A DNA stretch of 64,000 nt from positions 124,001 to 188,000 of the forward strand of contig JAQAHH010000006.1 of NCBI GenBank assembly GCA_030783905.1, given 5' to 3'. Of the stretch, positions 48,781-56,380 are shown piece by piece. The first letter of the stretch is position 1; each line of letters opens with the position of its first letter. The position numbers and the translations under genes were made by a program. This DNA comes from Bisgaard Taxon 45. Lineage in GTDB: Bacteria; Pseudomonadota; Gammaproteobacteria; Enterobacterales; Pasteurellaceae. The notes under the pieces are model-generated. The model made no database searches and was not told the origin of the DNA. It saw only the letters and a list, made by a program, of their open reading frames with translations.

Positions 48781-49856
48781 CACTATTCTTTCAAAGGCTA
48801 ATTTATTTAGCCTTTTTTATTTCCACCAACACCATAAAAAACTATTTCTTAATAGGAGCATGAGTTTTTTATAGGATCAATAGGACCAGAAAATAATATA
48901 TAGATAAAAAAAACAATAAGTTATGTAAAAAATAAATAAAATTTGGTCCTATTTTTAGTCATTTTGGTCCTACTTTTAGTGATTTTGGTCCTATTTTTTA
49001 AAGCTTAAAAAATGACCATTTTAAAAAGTGGTCCTATTTTGGTCCTACTGGTCCTATTTTTTAAAATCGAATAGGACCAAAAAACAGGCGTTCAACCCGC
49101 GCCAATACTGAATTGGTCCTATGGTCCTATTGGTCCTATAGTTTTTTGCTTATATATACACATTGCTTTTTTTCTTGATAAAAATCGTGGTGGTGGATTT
49201 ATGAAGAATGAGGGAGCTTATGCTACATAATATATTGAGGATATTTACATCCACTAGTGGTGAATGTTGGGGGAATGGATTGACTTAAATCAGTTTAGGT
49301 TTTAATATTGGTTCTATAAAGGTTATCAACGCTAGTTAGCATATTGGGCAATTGAAGCCCGAGACGATTCATAAGATGTCTACCTTTTTTTATTGTTTCA
49401 ATACAGCAAATCATTCTCTAGTCTAAGCTAAATTTGTGAAAGAGGGGGAGGCTAAATCTCTACAGCTTTCCACTTTAGCAACCGCCCCTCTAACTCAATT
49501 TTTGCAACCGCGAAATTAAAATTTTCAGATATGGAGGAGGGTGGGGGAAAAGTTTAGATAAAAAGTCTTGAATACCTCCCCCGAAAACTCTTTAAATCGC
49601 TATTCCAGTTTTTTGACCTTTTTAACTCTTTGAAGCGGATCACAAAACATACAGCGTATATTTGTCTGTTTAAGTTTATTGCTTTAGTATTAATATCTAA
49701 CTTTTAGACAAGTATTATTGCCTACGCTTTTTTATTTAATTTTGCTTAGTAGTTGATAGGCTATGTATTCTGGTGGTCCGTACTTTGTGATTAGTCGGCA
49801 TGATGTTTGAGCATCGGGGTATTTGTAGCAGTAAGACAAAGTGACGAAATGAAAAT
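48781..49856. other. 1.08-kb non-coding centre of the island
   Basis: No frame of 60 codons on either strand looks real. It contains the TGGTCCTA iteron-like array (48872-49138), a pair of small hairpins followed by seven T residues (GGGC...GCCC at 49346-49360, AGAC...GTCT at 49362-49381, T run from 49385) that could end a small RNA, and an imperfect hairpin with arms AGAGGGG...GCTAAA and TTTAGC...CCCCTCT (about 49440-49493) of unknown purpose. A 15-codon frame at about 49762 (MYSGGPYFVISRHDV) and the 22-codon frame MLHNILRIF near 49220 are unrecognised. Confidence 0.6.
48872..49138. repeat. Iteron-like TGGTCCTA array
   Basis: TGGTCCTA occurs nine times in direct orientation (first base at 48944, 48965, 48986, 49029, 49040, 49049, 49114, 49122, 49131) and twice inverted (48881, 49072), with a degenerate inverted copy at 48872. 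The first three are exactly 21 bp apart, and larger gaps (43, 65) are close to multiples of 21.5, so many sites lie on one face of the helix. This resembles replication iterons or a cooperative operator. Confidence 0.85.
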
Positions 49857-50876
49857 ATGAATACCAAAATATTCCATCTCCCTTCCTTAAAAGAGTCTCC
49901 TGAAGATATTCAGAAAATTCTTGCTATTGCTAATGAAATCAAACACAATCCAAAACATAGCTTCACTTTTGCTTTTTCAAAATGCCAGTTTTTAGGTTGT
50001 ACGAGTATTGCTGTGTTAGGGGCTATTGCTAATTTTGTAGATAGCATTTATCCAAAACCTAAAGGAAACCTAACCTTTGTATATCAAGCAATTAGACAGC
50101 ATTCGACTGATAAAAGATTTAGTACTGGTGTTATGTTTGATGTAGAAACAATGTCTGGTGATTTAAAAGAACGATTAGTGAGTTGTAACTTTTTGAGTTA
50201 TTTCCATCATCAATATGAACCTATTTATCCAAAAGGAAAATACATAGGTTTTAGAATTCATCCTAAGTTAGATAAACTAGATGAAAATGCCTTGTATGAG
50301 CATATAGAGGGGGAGTTATTGACGTCAGAAAAAATTCTTTTAAGTGAAGCACTAAAAGAAGACATTGTTACTAAAATAATAGAACTTTTTATTAATGCTT
50401 TTGGGCATGGCGTTAAAGATGCCAAATATTCTTTAAGTGTAATTAGTTGTGCTGACTACTTGCAAAATGATAAAAAACTCTCATTATGTATAGTGGACAT
50501 GGGTAAAGGAATTGCACAACAGGTAATAGACTACCACTGCTGTAAAGGAGTTGACTTCGAATGTGAACAAGAGGCAATTAAATGGGCTTTACAAGAAGGG
50601 AATTCAACAAAAACAGATAGTTTGGGAAAAAATATTCCAAGAGGATTAGGATTATCTTTACTTCAAGAGTTTATTTCTAAAAATGGAGGTAGCTTAGATA
50701 TTTATACTAATTCTTGCCATGTTTACCTTAGTCCTGATGGAGAATACGTAATAGAAAAGATGCCTATTTCTATTAGTGGGACAGTAATAACTATTCAAAT
50801 ACAATGCCACCAAAATGTACAATATCTATATGGAAGAGAGTTAGAGAATGACAATGAACAAAATAATAGTAATTAA
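49857..50876 (+). CDS. GHKL-type ATPase (HATPase_c) with N-terminal STAS-like region
   Basis: A 339-residue protein I cannot name. The GHKL ATP-binding fold is visible in its C-terminal half: N-box E176-N180-H184 (IIELFINAFGHG), G1 box D214-G216-G218 (IVDMGKGIA), and G2 box GLGL at 263-266 (PRGLGLSLL). No histidine-kinase dimerisation domain or response-regulator partner is present, so it is closer to anti-sigma kinases (RsbW/SpoIIAB) or to standalone sensory ATPases. The N-terminal part (about residues 35-62) has a strand-helix pattern like a STAS/MlaB domain. It overlaps the next gene by 29 bases and starts with a weak ribosome-binding site. Confidence 0.8.
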   Translation: MNTKIFHLPSLKESPEDIQKILAIANEIKHNPKHSFTFAFSKCQFLGCTSIAVLGAIANFVDSIYPKPKGNLTFVYQAIRQHSTDKRFSTGVMFDVETMSGDLKERLVSCNFLSYFHHQYEPIYPKGKYIGFRIHPKLDKLDENALYEHIEGELLTSEKILLSEALKEDIVTKIIELFINAFGHGVKDAKYSLSVISCADYLQNDKKLSLCIVDMGKGIAQQVIDYHCCKGVDFECEQEAIKWALQEGNSTKTDSLGKNIPRGLGLSLLQEFISKNGGSLDIYTNSCHVYLSPDGEYVIEKMPISISGTVITIQIQCHQNVQYLYGRELENDNEQNNSN

Positions 50877-51207
50877 AGAGTTACTTGGAGGGGTGATTGC
50901 TTTATCAATGGATAAAGGAATTATTCTTCACGAAAAGTTAGTCGAAAATCTAAATCAAGGCTTTAATCTTATTCTTGATTTCTCAGATGTTAAGGTAGCC
51001 AGCCCTTTTCTAAATGCGAGTATTGGGGCACTATTTAAAGATTTTACTGCTGATGAAATTAATAATAAGATTACTTTTATCAATACAAGCCCATCGACAG
51101 AACAAACTTTGTCCGCAGTTAAGCGTAATGCTGAGAGATATTTCAGTAATTCGCAAGAGGCTGAGTTTACCGATAAACTTGTTGAGAATGTAATCAAGGA
51201 AGTTTAA
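50848..51207 (+). CDS. STAS-like DUF4325 protein
   Basis: A 119-residue small protein. The central LDFSDVKVASPFLNASIGAL stretch (about residues 43-62) and the end FTDKLVENVIKEV are characteristic of the STAS-like DUF4325 family, whose members are often found beside GHKL ATPases. Its role is likely to be antagonist or partner of the upstream ATPase, by analogy with RsbV/SpoIIAA, which is inference. There are two close ATGs (50848 and 50854). It overlaps the ATPase by 29 bases and the PIN gene by one base (TAATG), so all three proteins are made together. Confidence 0.8.
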   Translation: MTMNKIIVIKELLGGVIALSMDKGIILHEKLVENLNQGFNLILDFSDVKVASPFLNASIGALFKDFTADEINNKITFINTSPSTEQTLSAVKRNAERYFSNSQEAEFTDKLVENVIKEV

Positions 51208-51770
51208 TGGCAAATTTAATGTTAATTAATGATATACCCAGAAAAACACATTGCGCTGGACAATATTTTGTAGATACAAATGTGTGGGTATATTATGCTT
51301 ATATGGCAAACAAGTCTTATAACTTATCAAAAGATAATCAAGATAAGCTAAAGGGCTACTCACGTTTTATTGAAAAAGTGCAGGAAGATGGCGGATCACT
51401 ATTCACGTCTTCTCTTTGTCTAAGTGAACTTGCAAATGCGATAGAACGAAAAGCACTGGAGCAATATAATTATAACCATAATACTTCATTAAACATAAAA
51501 CAATTTAGAACAATCAGCCAAGAACGGCAACAAATTGTTGATGATATACATACTGCTTGGTGCTCAATAAAAGATATCGCAACTATCATTGAACATTCTA
51601 TATCAAAAGAAACAGGGGAGCACATTATTACCGAAATAAGAGCTACTCCGCTTGATGCTTATGATGCAATTTTTTTACAGCTCATCAAAAACAAAAGACT
51701 CACAAATATCATTACTGATGACAAAGACTTTCAAAAGGTAAGTGATAATATTGACATTTACACTGCTTAA
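51207..51770 (+). CDS. PIN-domain nuclease (VapC-like fold)
   Basis: A 187-residue PIN-domain protein. The acidic metal-binding set is complete: D23 (FVDTNVW), E74 (CLSELANAIE), D150/D153 (LDAYDAIFLQ) and D171-D174 (ITDDKDF). PIN proteins are Mg-dependent ribonucleases and are the toxins of VapBC systems, but no VapB-type antitoxin is encoded nearby; the two upstream proteins take that place. The length is greater than a typical VapC (about 130), with a helical insert at about residues 80-145. A terminator follows immediately. Confidence 0.85.
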   Translation: MANLMLINDIPRKTHCAGQYFVDTNVWVYYAYMANKSYNLSKDNQDKLKGYSRFIEKVQEDGGSLFTSSLCLSELANAIERKALEQYNYNHNTSLNIKQFRTISQERQQIVDDIHTAWCSIKDIATIIEHSISKETGEHIITEIRATPLDAYDAIFLQLIKNKRLTNIITDDKDFQKVSDNIDIYTA

Positions 51771-51773
51771 CCC

Positions 51774-51797
51774 AAACCGCCACACTGGCGGTTTTTC
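51774..51797 (+). terminator. Terminator of the ATPase-STAS-PIN operon
   Basis: AAACCGCC and GGCGGTTT form a perfect 8-bp stem with a 5-base loop followed by TTTCTTT. It defines the end of the island operon. Confidence 0.88.
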
Positions 51798-52307
51798 TTT
51801 ACCCTCAATTCATTAGCCAATCAAAAATTCCCCCCATTTTCGATTCACTAATCTATTTGTGCTTTGTTTTGATGTATTAACGCCCTATTTTCTTCAGTGT
51901 AGTTAAAATGTCATTTTTAAAAACAACCCCATGTAAATGATCATTAATAACTAGTTTTTTTATCTGTACTCATACGAAGATAATCCGTATTGTTATTGTT
52001 CGATATGTAAATTTGCACAACGCTTATTAGCAAATAGATAAGAGTGAGGTACTTCACCGTTAGGAAAATTATCCTAACGTATATATGATAAGTATCCGCC
52101 AATGGCTGACACCCTTTTAACAAGTTTTAATTAGCCCTTTTTATAATGTGAAGAAACTCATTTTTAGAGAGGGATATTAGGTAGAAATAAAGTATAAAAA
52201 ACAATCAAAAATAGGGGTGGCAAACAAAAATAGTATTAGGAATAGTACTATATTTTAAGGTGTTAAAATTTGGTTCTTTAAAAATCAATATGTTATATAG
52301 TGAATTG

Positions 52308-52320
52308 GACTCTCATGATC
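52308..52320 (+). other. attR core
   Basis: GACTCTCATGATC, differing from the tRNA-Sec copy at 47146-47158 by one base. It lies just downstream of the two right-end TAGTACTA-type sites and 10 bp from the stop of the exporter gene. Confidence 0.62.
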
Positions 52321-52330
52321 GCCTTGTATT

Positions 52331-53716
52331 TTAACGACGGAGACTCTGACCATCTTGGGCTTTTAAATAAGTGAGTACCCAAATCAAAATAAAACCAAAA
52401 CAGGCAACGCTTAAAAAGGTATAACTGAATGATTGTTGGAGTTGTGGTCCAATTTCGCCGATATGGTCGCGATAAATACCTAGAATCACTGAGCAAACCG
52501 CAATCCCGATCCCAATCCCCATTTGTTGAGCAACGCTCAAAATAGTGGAGCCTGCACTGGCGTTTTGTTCAGATAACTCGCTGACCGCTAATGTGTTGGT
52601 CGCACTGAAAATCACCGACATACAAGCACCATAGAATGCGAGGGCAAGTGCTAACAACCAAATTGGCGTGTCAACAGTGACCAACGCCATCACAGCAATC
52701 GCCAGTGTGAGACAAATGGCGGTTAATAGCAGTGTAGTTTTGTAACCTAAGCGATGAAGAATAGGGCTAATTAAGGGTTTCATTAACACGGAACTGATGG
52801 CAATCGGAGCGAGGAGCCAGCCAGATAATTCCGCGCTGTAATGAAAAACAACTTGTAACATTAAAGGTAATAAAAACGGGATGCCAGAACCACATAAGCG
52901 GATAAATAGGTTGGCAATAATACTGATCGTAAAGGTTCTAATTTTAAATAAAGACAGGGGTAAAAGTGAAACTGAGGATTTTTTCGCGTGGAAATAATAA
53001 GCACACAATAAGAATAATCCCAACATTAATACCGCAAAGGCGATCCCTTTATGGCTACTTCTTTCCGCGATTAAATCTAAGCCTAAGGTGAGTCCCACTA
53101 GACTGCCCGCAAAGAGCATAAAGCCACGCCAATCCAGTTTACTAACGGTAGCCGTGACATTCTGCATATAGTTACCCGCAATTGCTATCCCAATGATCCC
53201 AATCGGAATATTAATCAAGAAGATCCAATGCCAAGTCGCATAGGTTACTAACCAGCCACCTAAAATTGGACCTAAAATCGGACCAAGCAAACCTGACATC
53301 GCCATTAAATTCCAAACAGATAATAAGTGTTGTTTAGGCACTGTGCGAATAATGGCAAGTCGTGCCACCGGCATCATTAAAGCGCCACCAAAACCTTGCA
53401 ATACGCGCGCGAGGACAAGGGTATCCAGCGTATCAGAAATGGCACACATAACCGATCCAATTACAAAAATACTTACGGCAATCCGAAAAATTGTTAAGGT
53501 GCCATATTTATCTGCGAGCCAACCACTGAGTGGAATAAATAATGCCACGCTGAGTGCGTAGCTGATAATTGCAAGCTGCATTTCTAATGGCGATTCGTTG
53601 AGATCGCGTGAAATAGCAGGTAAAGCGGTGTTAAGAATGGTGGCATCAAGGGTTTGCATAAAAAGTGCCATCGCGGCTATCCAAGCTAACCCTCGATAAC
53701 TTTCACGTTTGGTCAT
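52331..53716 (-). CDS. MdtD-like MFS exporter (DHA2 family)
   Basis: A 461-residue major facilitator with about 14 hydrophobic segments. The N-terminal LDATILNTALPAI motif is the DHA2/EmrB-type motif D1, followed by SGWLADKYGTLTIF (motif A) and RVLQGFGGALMMPVARL. E. coli MdtD (YegB) is the nearest protein I recall. It probably expels drugs or metabolites such as organic acids with proton antiport. It is complete and is the first chromosomal gene to the right of the island; it reads toward selC. Confidence 0.85.
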   Translation of the reverse strand: MTKRESYRGLAWIAAMALFMQTLDATILNTALPAISRDLNESPLEMQLAIISYALSVALFIPLSGWLADKYGTLTIFRIAVSIFVIGSVMCAISDTLDTLVLARVLQGFGGALMMPVARLAIIRTVPKQHLLSVWNLMAMSGLLGPILGPILGGWLVTYATWHWIFLINIPIGIIGIAIAGNYMQNVTATVSKLDWRGFMLFAGSLVGLTLGLDLIAERSSHKGIAFAVLMLGLFLLCAYYFHAKKSSVSLLPLSLFKIRTFTISIIANLFIRLCGSGIPFLLPLMLQVVFHYSAELSGWLLAPIAISSVLMKPLISPILHRLGYKTTLLLTAICLTLAIAVMALVTVDTPIWLLALALAFYGACMSVIFSATNTLAVSELSEQNASAGSTILSVAQQMGIGIGIAVCSVILGIYRDHIGEIGPQLQQSFSYTFLSVACFGFILIWVLTYLKAQDGQSLRR

Positions 53717-53725
53717 AAAATTTTC

Positions 53726-54235
53726 CTATTGGTTACCGCACTTTTGTTGATACCAATGCTGAATAAAGCTGGCGAGTTGACTGATATTATTGATGTCTAA
53801 AACAGGGACCGTTGCTGAAAGTGGGTAGTCGGTGGCTAATGCAATCACATATTGGTCGAGTGCGGGTTGCGGTTTGGTCATATCTTGACGGTGTAATAGG
53901 ATTTTTTCAATCGGTTCTTGTTTGAACCCTTCCACCAAAATTAAGTCCGTTAAGTTAGGGTCAAAATGTTGCGCTAAATAGCTTAAATCAGCAGGTTGTG
54001 TGGGGGTTTCTGTCATTAATGCCCAACGATTATCACATGCCATCATCACCTGATGTGCGCCCGCTTCTTTCATCCGCCAGCTGTCTTTTCCTTCTTTATC
54101 TACTTGGGCGTTGTGGTGACTATGTTTGATGACGGAAACCTTGAGCCCAGATTGATTGAGGATGGGAAGGAGCTGTTCAAGTAATGTGGTTTTGCCACTC
54201 CCACTATAACCTGTAATACCTAACATAAACGGCAT
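53726..54235 (-). CDS. mobB: Molybdopterin-guanine dinucleotide biosynthesis adaptor MobB
   Basis: A 169-residue P-loop GTPase-like protein (GYSGSGKTTLLEQL at residues 8-21) that assists MobA in making bis-MGD, the cofactor of DmsA and TorA, both encoded in this window. The KHSHHNAQVDKEGKDSWR segment is typical of MobB. It lies between the exporter and rseC on the same strand. Whether it is co-transcribed with rseC is unclear. Confidence 0.9.
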   Translation of the reverse strand: MPFMLGITGYSGSGKTTLLEQLLPILNQSGLKVSVIKHSHHNAQVDKEGKDSWRMKEAGAHQVMMACDNRWALMTETPTQPADLSYLAQHFDPNLTDLILVEGFKQEPIEKILLHRQDMTKPQPALDQYVIALATDYPLSATVPVLDINNISQLASFIQHWYQQKCGNQ

Positions 54236-54285
54236 AAAATGATCCTATATTTAAATTTTTACGCATTATAAAGGATTCATTAAAA

Positions 54286-54717
54286 TTACAAAACTTTTAA
54301 TAAAATGGGTTGGTAGTGACGTGTTTTGCTAAACTTTTTGCTGTAAGTGTGGATTGCCAGAAAGGACAGCGCGGTGCAACTAAAAATAAATAATGCGCTG
54401 ATTAATTCATGAGAGAATAATTTTTCTGCTATCACCGTACTGAGTAGAATGGTGAACAGTGGGGCAATATATACCACAAGTGCGGAGAAAATAAGCGAAC
54501 GTTCTTCTAACCCGATTTCAACCAATTGTCCTACTTTGAGAGGGGTAATAGTGGTGATCCAGAAAATGTGTTCGCCTTTTTCACCAGTCAATTCGGACAG
54601 CGCAGAGGCACCACAGGTATGTTGTGCCGCACAAGCCCCACAGGCACTTTGTGATTGGCATTTAACTTTTGCCTTGCCGGATTGATATTCAAGCACAATC
54701 GCCGTTTCTTTTAACAT
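54286..54717 (-). CDS. rseC: RseC-like protein (SoxR reducer/MucC family)
   Basis: A 143-residue protein with an N-terminal cysteine cluster (CQSQSACGACAAQHTC, about residues 20-35) and two transmembrane helices (about 80-105 and 110-125), the RseC/MucC architecture. It is the last gene of the rpoE-rseABC operon, eight bases after rseB. RseC modulates sigma-E activity weakly and in E. coli takes part in SoxR reduction. Confidence 0.9.
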   Translation of the reverse strand: MLKETAIVLEYQSGKAKVKCQSQSACGACAAQHTCGASALSELTGEKGEHIFWITTITPLKVGQLVEIGLEERSLIFSALVVYIAPLFTILLSTVIAEKLFSHELISALFIFSCTALSFLAIHTYSKKFSKTRHYQPILLKVL

Positions 54718-54725
54718 GTGATGCC

Positions 54726-55679
54726 TTATTTTTTAAACTGAATGTCTTGCACAATACGTTTTGCGGTGGAAATCGGCAACTGACCCACAAAGGTAATTTC
54801 TTTGCCATTGATTATTTCACTGTAAATGGTGTATGTGCCTTGCTTCCAGGTATTATCGAAATTGAGGTCAGCAATCGGATCAGACACGTAGAGGGTAAAA
54901 GAAAACAGCCCATCACTGTATAATTGGCTTTCAATATGATGTTGATCGTCTAATCCAACGCGTTCATTTATTTTGATAAAGCCCTGTGGCAACCAACTGG
55001 TTTGCCAGTGAAATTTCGGTGTTGGCTCTTCTTTTTTATCAATGAGGAGTGGCGGGAAAACAATATTCTCTAAGTATTCGGCTAAACCTTGTAAGCCATC
55101 TCCAATATATAAATTGACGACACGAAATTGATCCAATAAGTTACCATCGCGATCAAGGATATCACTTTGCAGTAACAAATAATTTTCTTCATCAATAAAA
55201 GCCACATATTGGTAACGAAAATCGTCTTTCGGCAAAATCCGGATTGTTTGTACAAGACGATTGGCAACGCGATTGCGCCCCATTTTGACAAAGTCATAGT
55301 ATTTTTCTAATCGTTCAAAATTGGCATTCATCAATGCCGGTAAACTATCAATGATTTGGGCGCTATGAATGGTAAAAGGTTGAAAGTTCGGCTGAAAATA
55401 GCTGACTAAGTTATCTCTGAGTACAATTTCTTGCTGTACGCCGTCTAATGTAATTAACTGTGCATAGGATTTTCCGTCAATATGAAGATGACGGTAACGT
55501 AAAGAATCCATATTGGCAGGCGTTGTTTTCACAAAAGCCATTTCATAACTGAGTTTTTCGCGCGCTTCTGGCATTTTGAGTAGAATTTGCTTTGCCGACA
55601 GGCTTTCATCCGCGAACAGGTTAAATGAGCAGAAAGCAAGCGTGAACAGGACGAGGGACTGTTGAAGTGTTTTAAACAT
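54726..55679 (-). CDS. rseB: Sigma-E regulator RseB
   Basis: A 317-residue periplasmic protein with a signal peptide (MFKTLQQSLVLFTLAFCSFNLFA) and the lipoprotein-like RseB fold. It binds the periplasmic part of RseA and senses lipopolysaccharide intermediates. The ATG at 55679 begins a proper signal sequence; the frame to 55712 would add a charged extension. It lies 64 bases after rseA in the operon. Confidence 0.92.
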   Translation of the reverse strand: MFKTLQQSLVLFTLAFCSFNLFADESLSAKQILLKMPEAREKLSYEMAFVKTTPANMDSLRYRHLHIDGKSYAQLITLDGVQQEIVLRDNLVSYFQPNFQPFTIHSAQIIDSLPALMNANFERLEKYYDFVKMGRNRVANRLVQTIRILPKDDFRYQYVAFIDEENYLLLQSDILDRDGNLLDQFRVVNLYIGDGLQGLAEYLENIVFPPLLIDKKEEPTPKFHWQTSWLPQGFIKINERVGLDDQHHIESQLYSDGLFSFTLYVSDPIADLNFDNTWKQGTYTIYSEIINGKEITFVGQLPISTAKRIVQDIQFKK

Positions 55680-55743
55680 AAGTTGCCACCATAAAACAAA
55701 TTCACCACCCATAAAGGTGGTGAAGGTGAATGAACGAAAAACA

Positions 55744-56334
55744 TTATTTTTGTGTATTTTGCTGATTTAAGATTAATGAGTCAGCATAAAGACGACGTTG
55801 TACTTCATAGTTTTGTAACATCGCACCAATACGTTTATTTTTTTGTTCCAGTTGCTCTGGCGTGACCACATCTTTGAGCGGCGCATTATAGCTCACTTGT
55901 TGCACGACATTATTAAACGGTAAGGTTTGTAAAATCGGTGTATCTGCATTGTGTTGCGCTTCATTTTTAGCAGTAATCAAGGATTGTGTGCCAAACACCG
56001 CGACTAAACAAACGCTCGCTGCCACCGCCACTTGTGCCAATGGTGCAAACAACCCTTTAAGTTTTTGCATAAATGGTAAGTGCGCCACTTCCTCTGGCAA
56101 GGGCTGTGAGACCATCGGTGTGACAACCTTCATTTCCTCTGCTTCAATGAGCGCTTCCATTTTGGCAGTAAAATCTGCACCTAGTAATACTTGGCTTTCT
56201 TGACGCATGACCGCACGAATAGTATGAAAATTTGCCCAAGATTGCTGTAGTTCGGCATCTTGACATAATTGTTCGGTCAATTCAGCGCTGACTTGTTCAC
56301 CATCAATATAGGCCGAAAGTAACTCTTTTTGCAT
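55744..56334 (-). CDS. rseA: Anti-sigma-E factor RseA
   Basis: A 196-residue inner-membrane anti-sigma factor. It begins MQKELLSAYIDGEQVSAELTEQLC, the sigma-binding N-domain, and has one transmembrane helix (about residues 95-115) before the periplasmic part cut by DegS. The ATG at 56334 has GGAG upstream; the frame extends to 56481 but overlaps rpoE and is unlikely to be used. It directly follows rpoE, with a 46-base gap. Confidence 0.93.
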   Translation of the reverse strand: MQKELLSAYIDGEQVSAELTEQLCQDAELQQSWANFHTIRAVMRQESQVLLGADFTAKMEALIEAEEMKVVTPMVSQPLPEEVAHLPFMQKLKGLFAPLAQVAVAASVCLVAVFGTQSLITAKNEAQHNADTPILQTLPFNNVVQQVSYNAPLKDVVTPEQLEQKNKRIGAMLQNYEVQRRLYADSLILNQQNTQK

Positions 56335-56380
56335 TTGGACACTCCAACTTTTACTTGGTTTTGGATTTTTTGTATTGCAC

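Larger units (their letters stand above)
47159..52320. mobile_element. selC-inserted genomic island, about 5.2 kb
   Basis: The island is bounded by the 3' part of tRNA-Sec and an imperfect copy of 13 of its bases at 52308-52320, 10 bp from the stop of the next chromosomal gene. It carries a P4-type integrase next to the tRNA, TAGTACTA palindromes at both ends, an iteron-like array and one three-gene operon. It appears more AT-rich than its neighbours, and by eye I found no uptake word inside it, in contrast to the flanks. No primase, AlpA, capsid or terminase gene was seen, so it is a minimal island or a degraded satellite. Confidence 0.82.
51771..52330. other. 560-bp right end of the island
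   Basis: No convincing gene. After the operon terminator come a start-less 28-codon frame with Cys residues (reading YCYCSICKFAQRLL near 51990-52040, perhaps a gene remnant), two adjacent hairpins (GTGAG...TTCAC at 52044-52057 and CGTTAGGA...TCCTAACG at 52058-52079), a degenerate TAGTATTA at 52231 and a perfect TAGTACTA at 52243, then the att repeat. Confidence 0.55.

Noticed and set aside
48872-49138. Repeated short words in the island considered as a CRISPR array
   Set aside because: Repeats are only 8 bp, occur in both orientations and are separated by 0-57 bases of AT-rich filler, with no cas genes; CRISPR repeats are 24-40 bp and regularly spaced.
50955-51213. Minus-strand frames opposite the STAS-like gene
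   Set aside because: Their residues reflect the complement of a well-supported gene and they have no start signal or domain.
51207-51770. PIN gene considered as ordinary VapC of a VapBC pair
   Set aside because: The upstream partner is a STAS-like protein with no DNA-binding VapB-type domain, and the PIN protein is longer than usual VapC. A simple VapBC label would be misleading, although it is not excluded that the STAS-like protein neutralises it.
47159-52320. Island considered as a complete prophage
   Set aside because: No capsid, tail, terminase, lysis or replication genes are present; only an integrase and a three-gene cargo.
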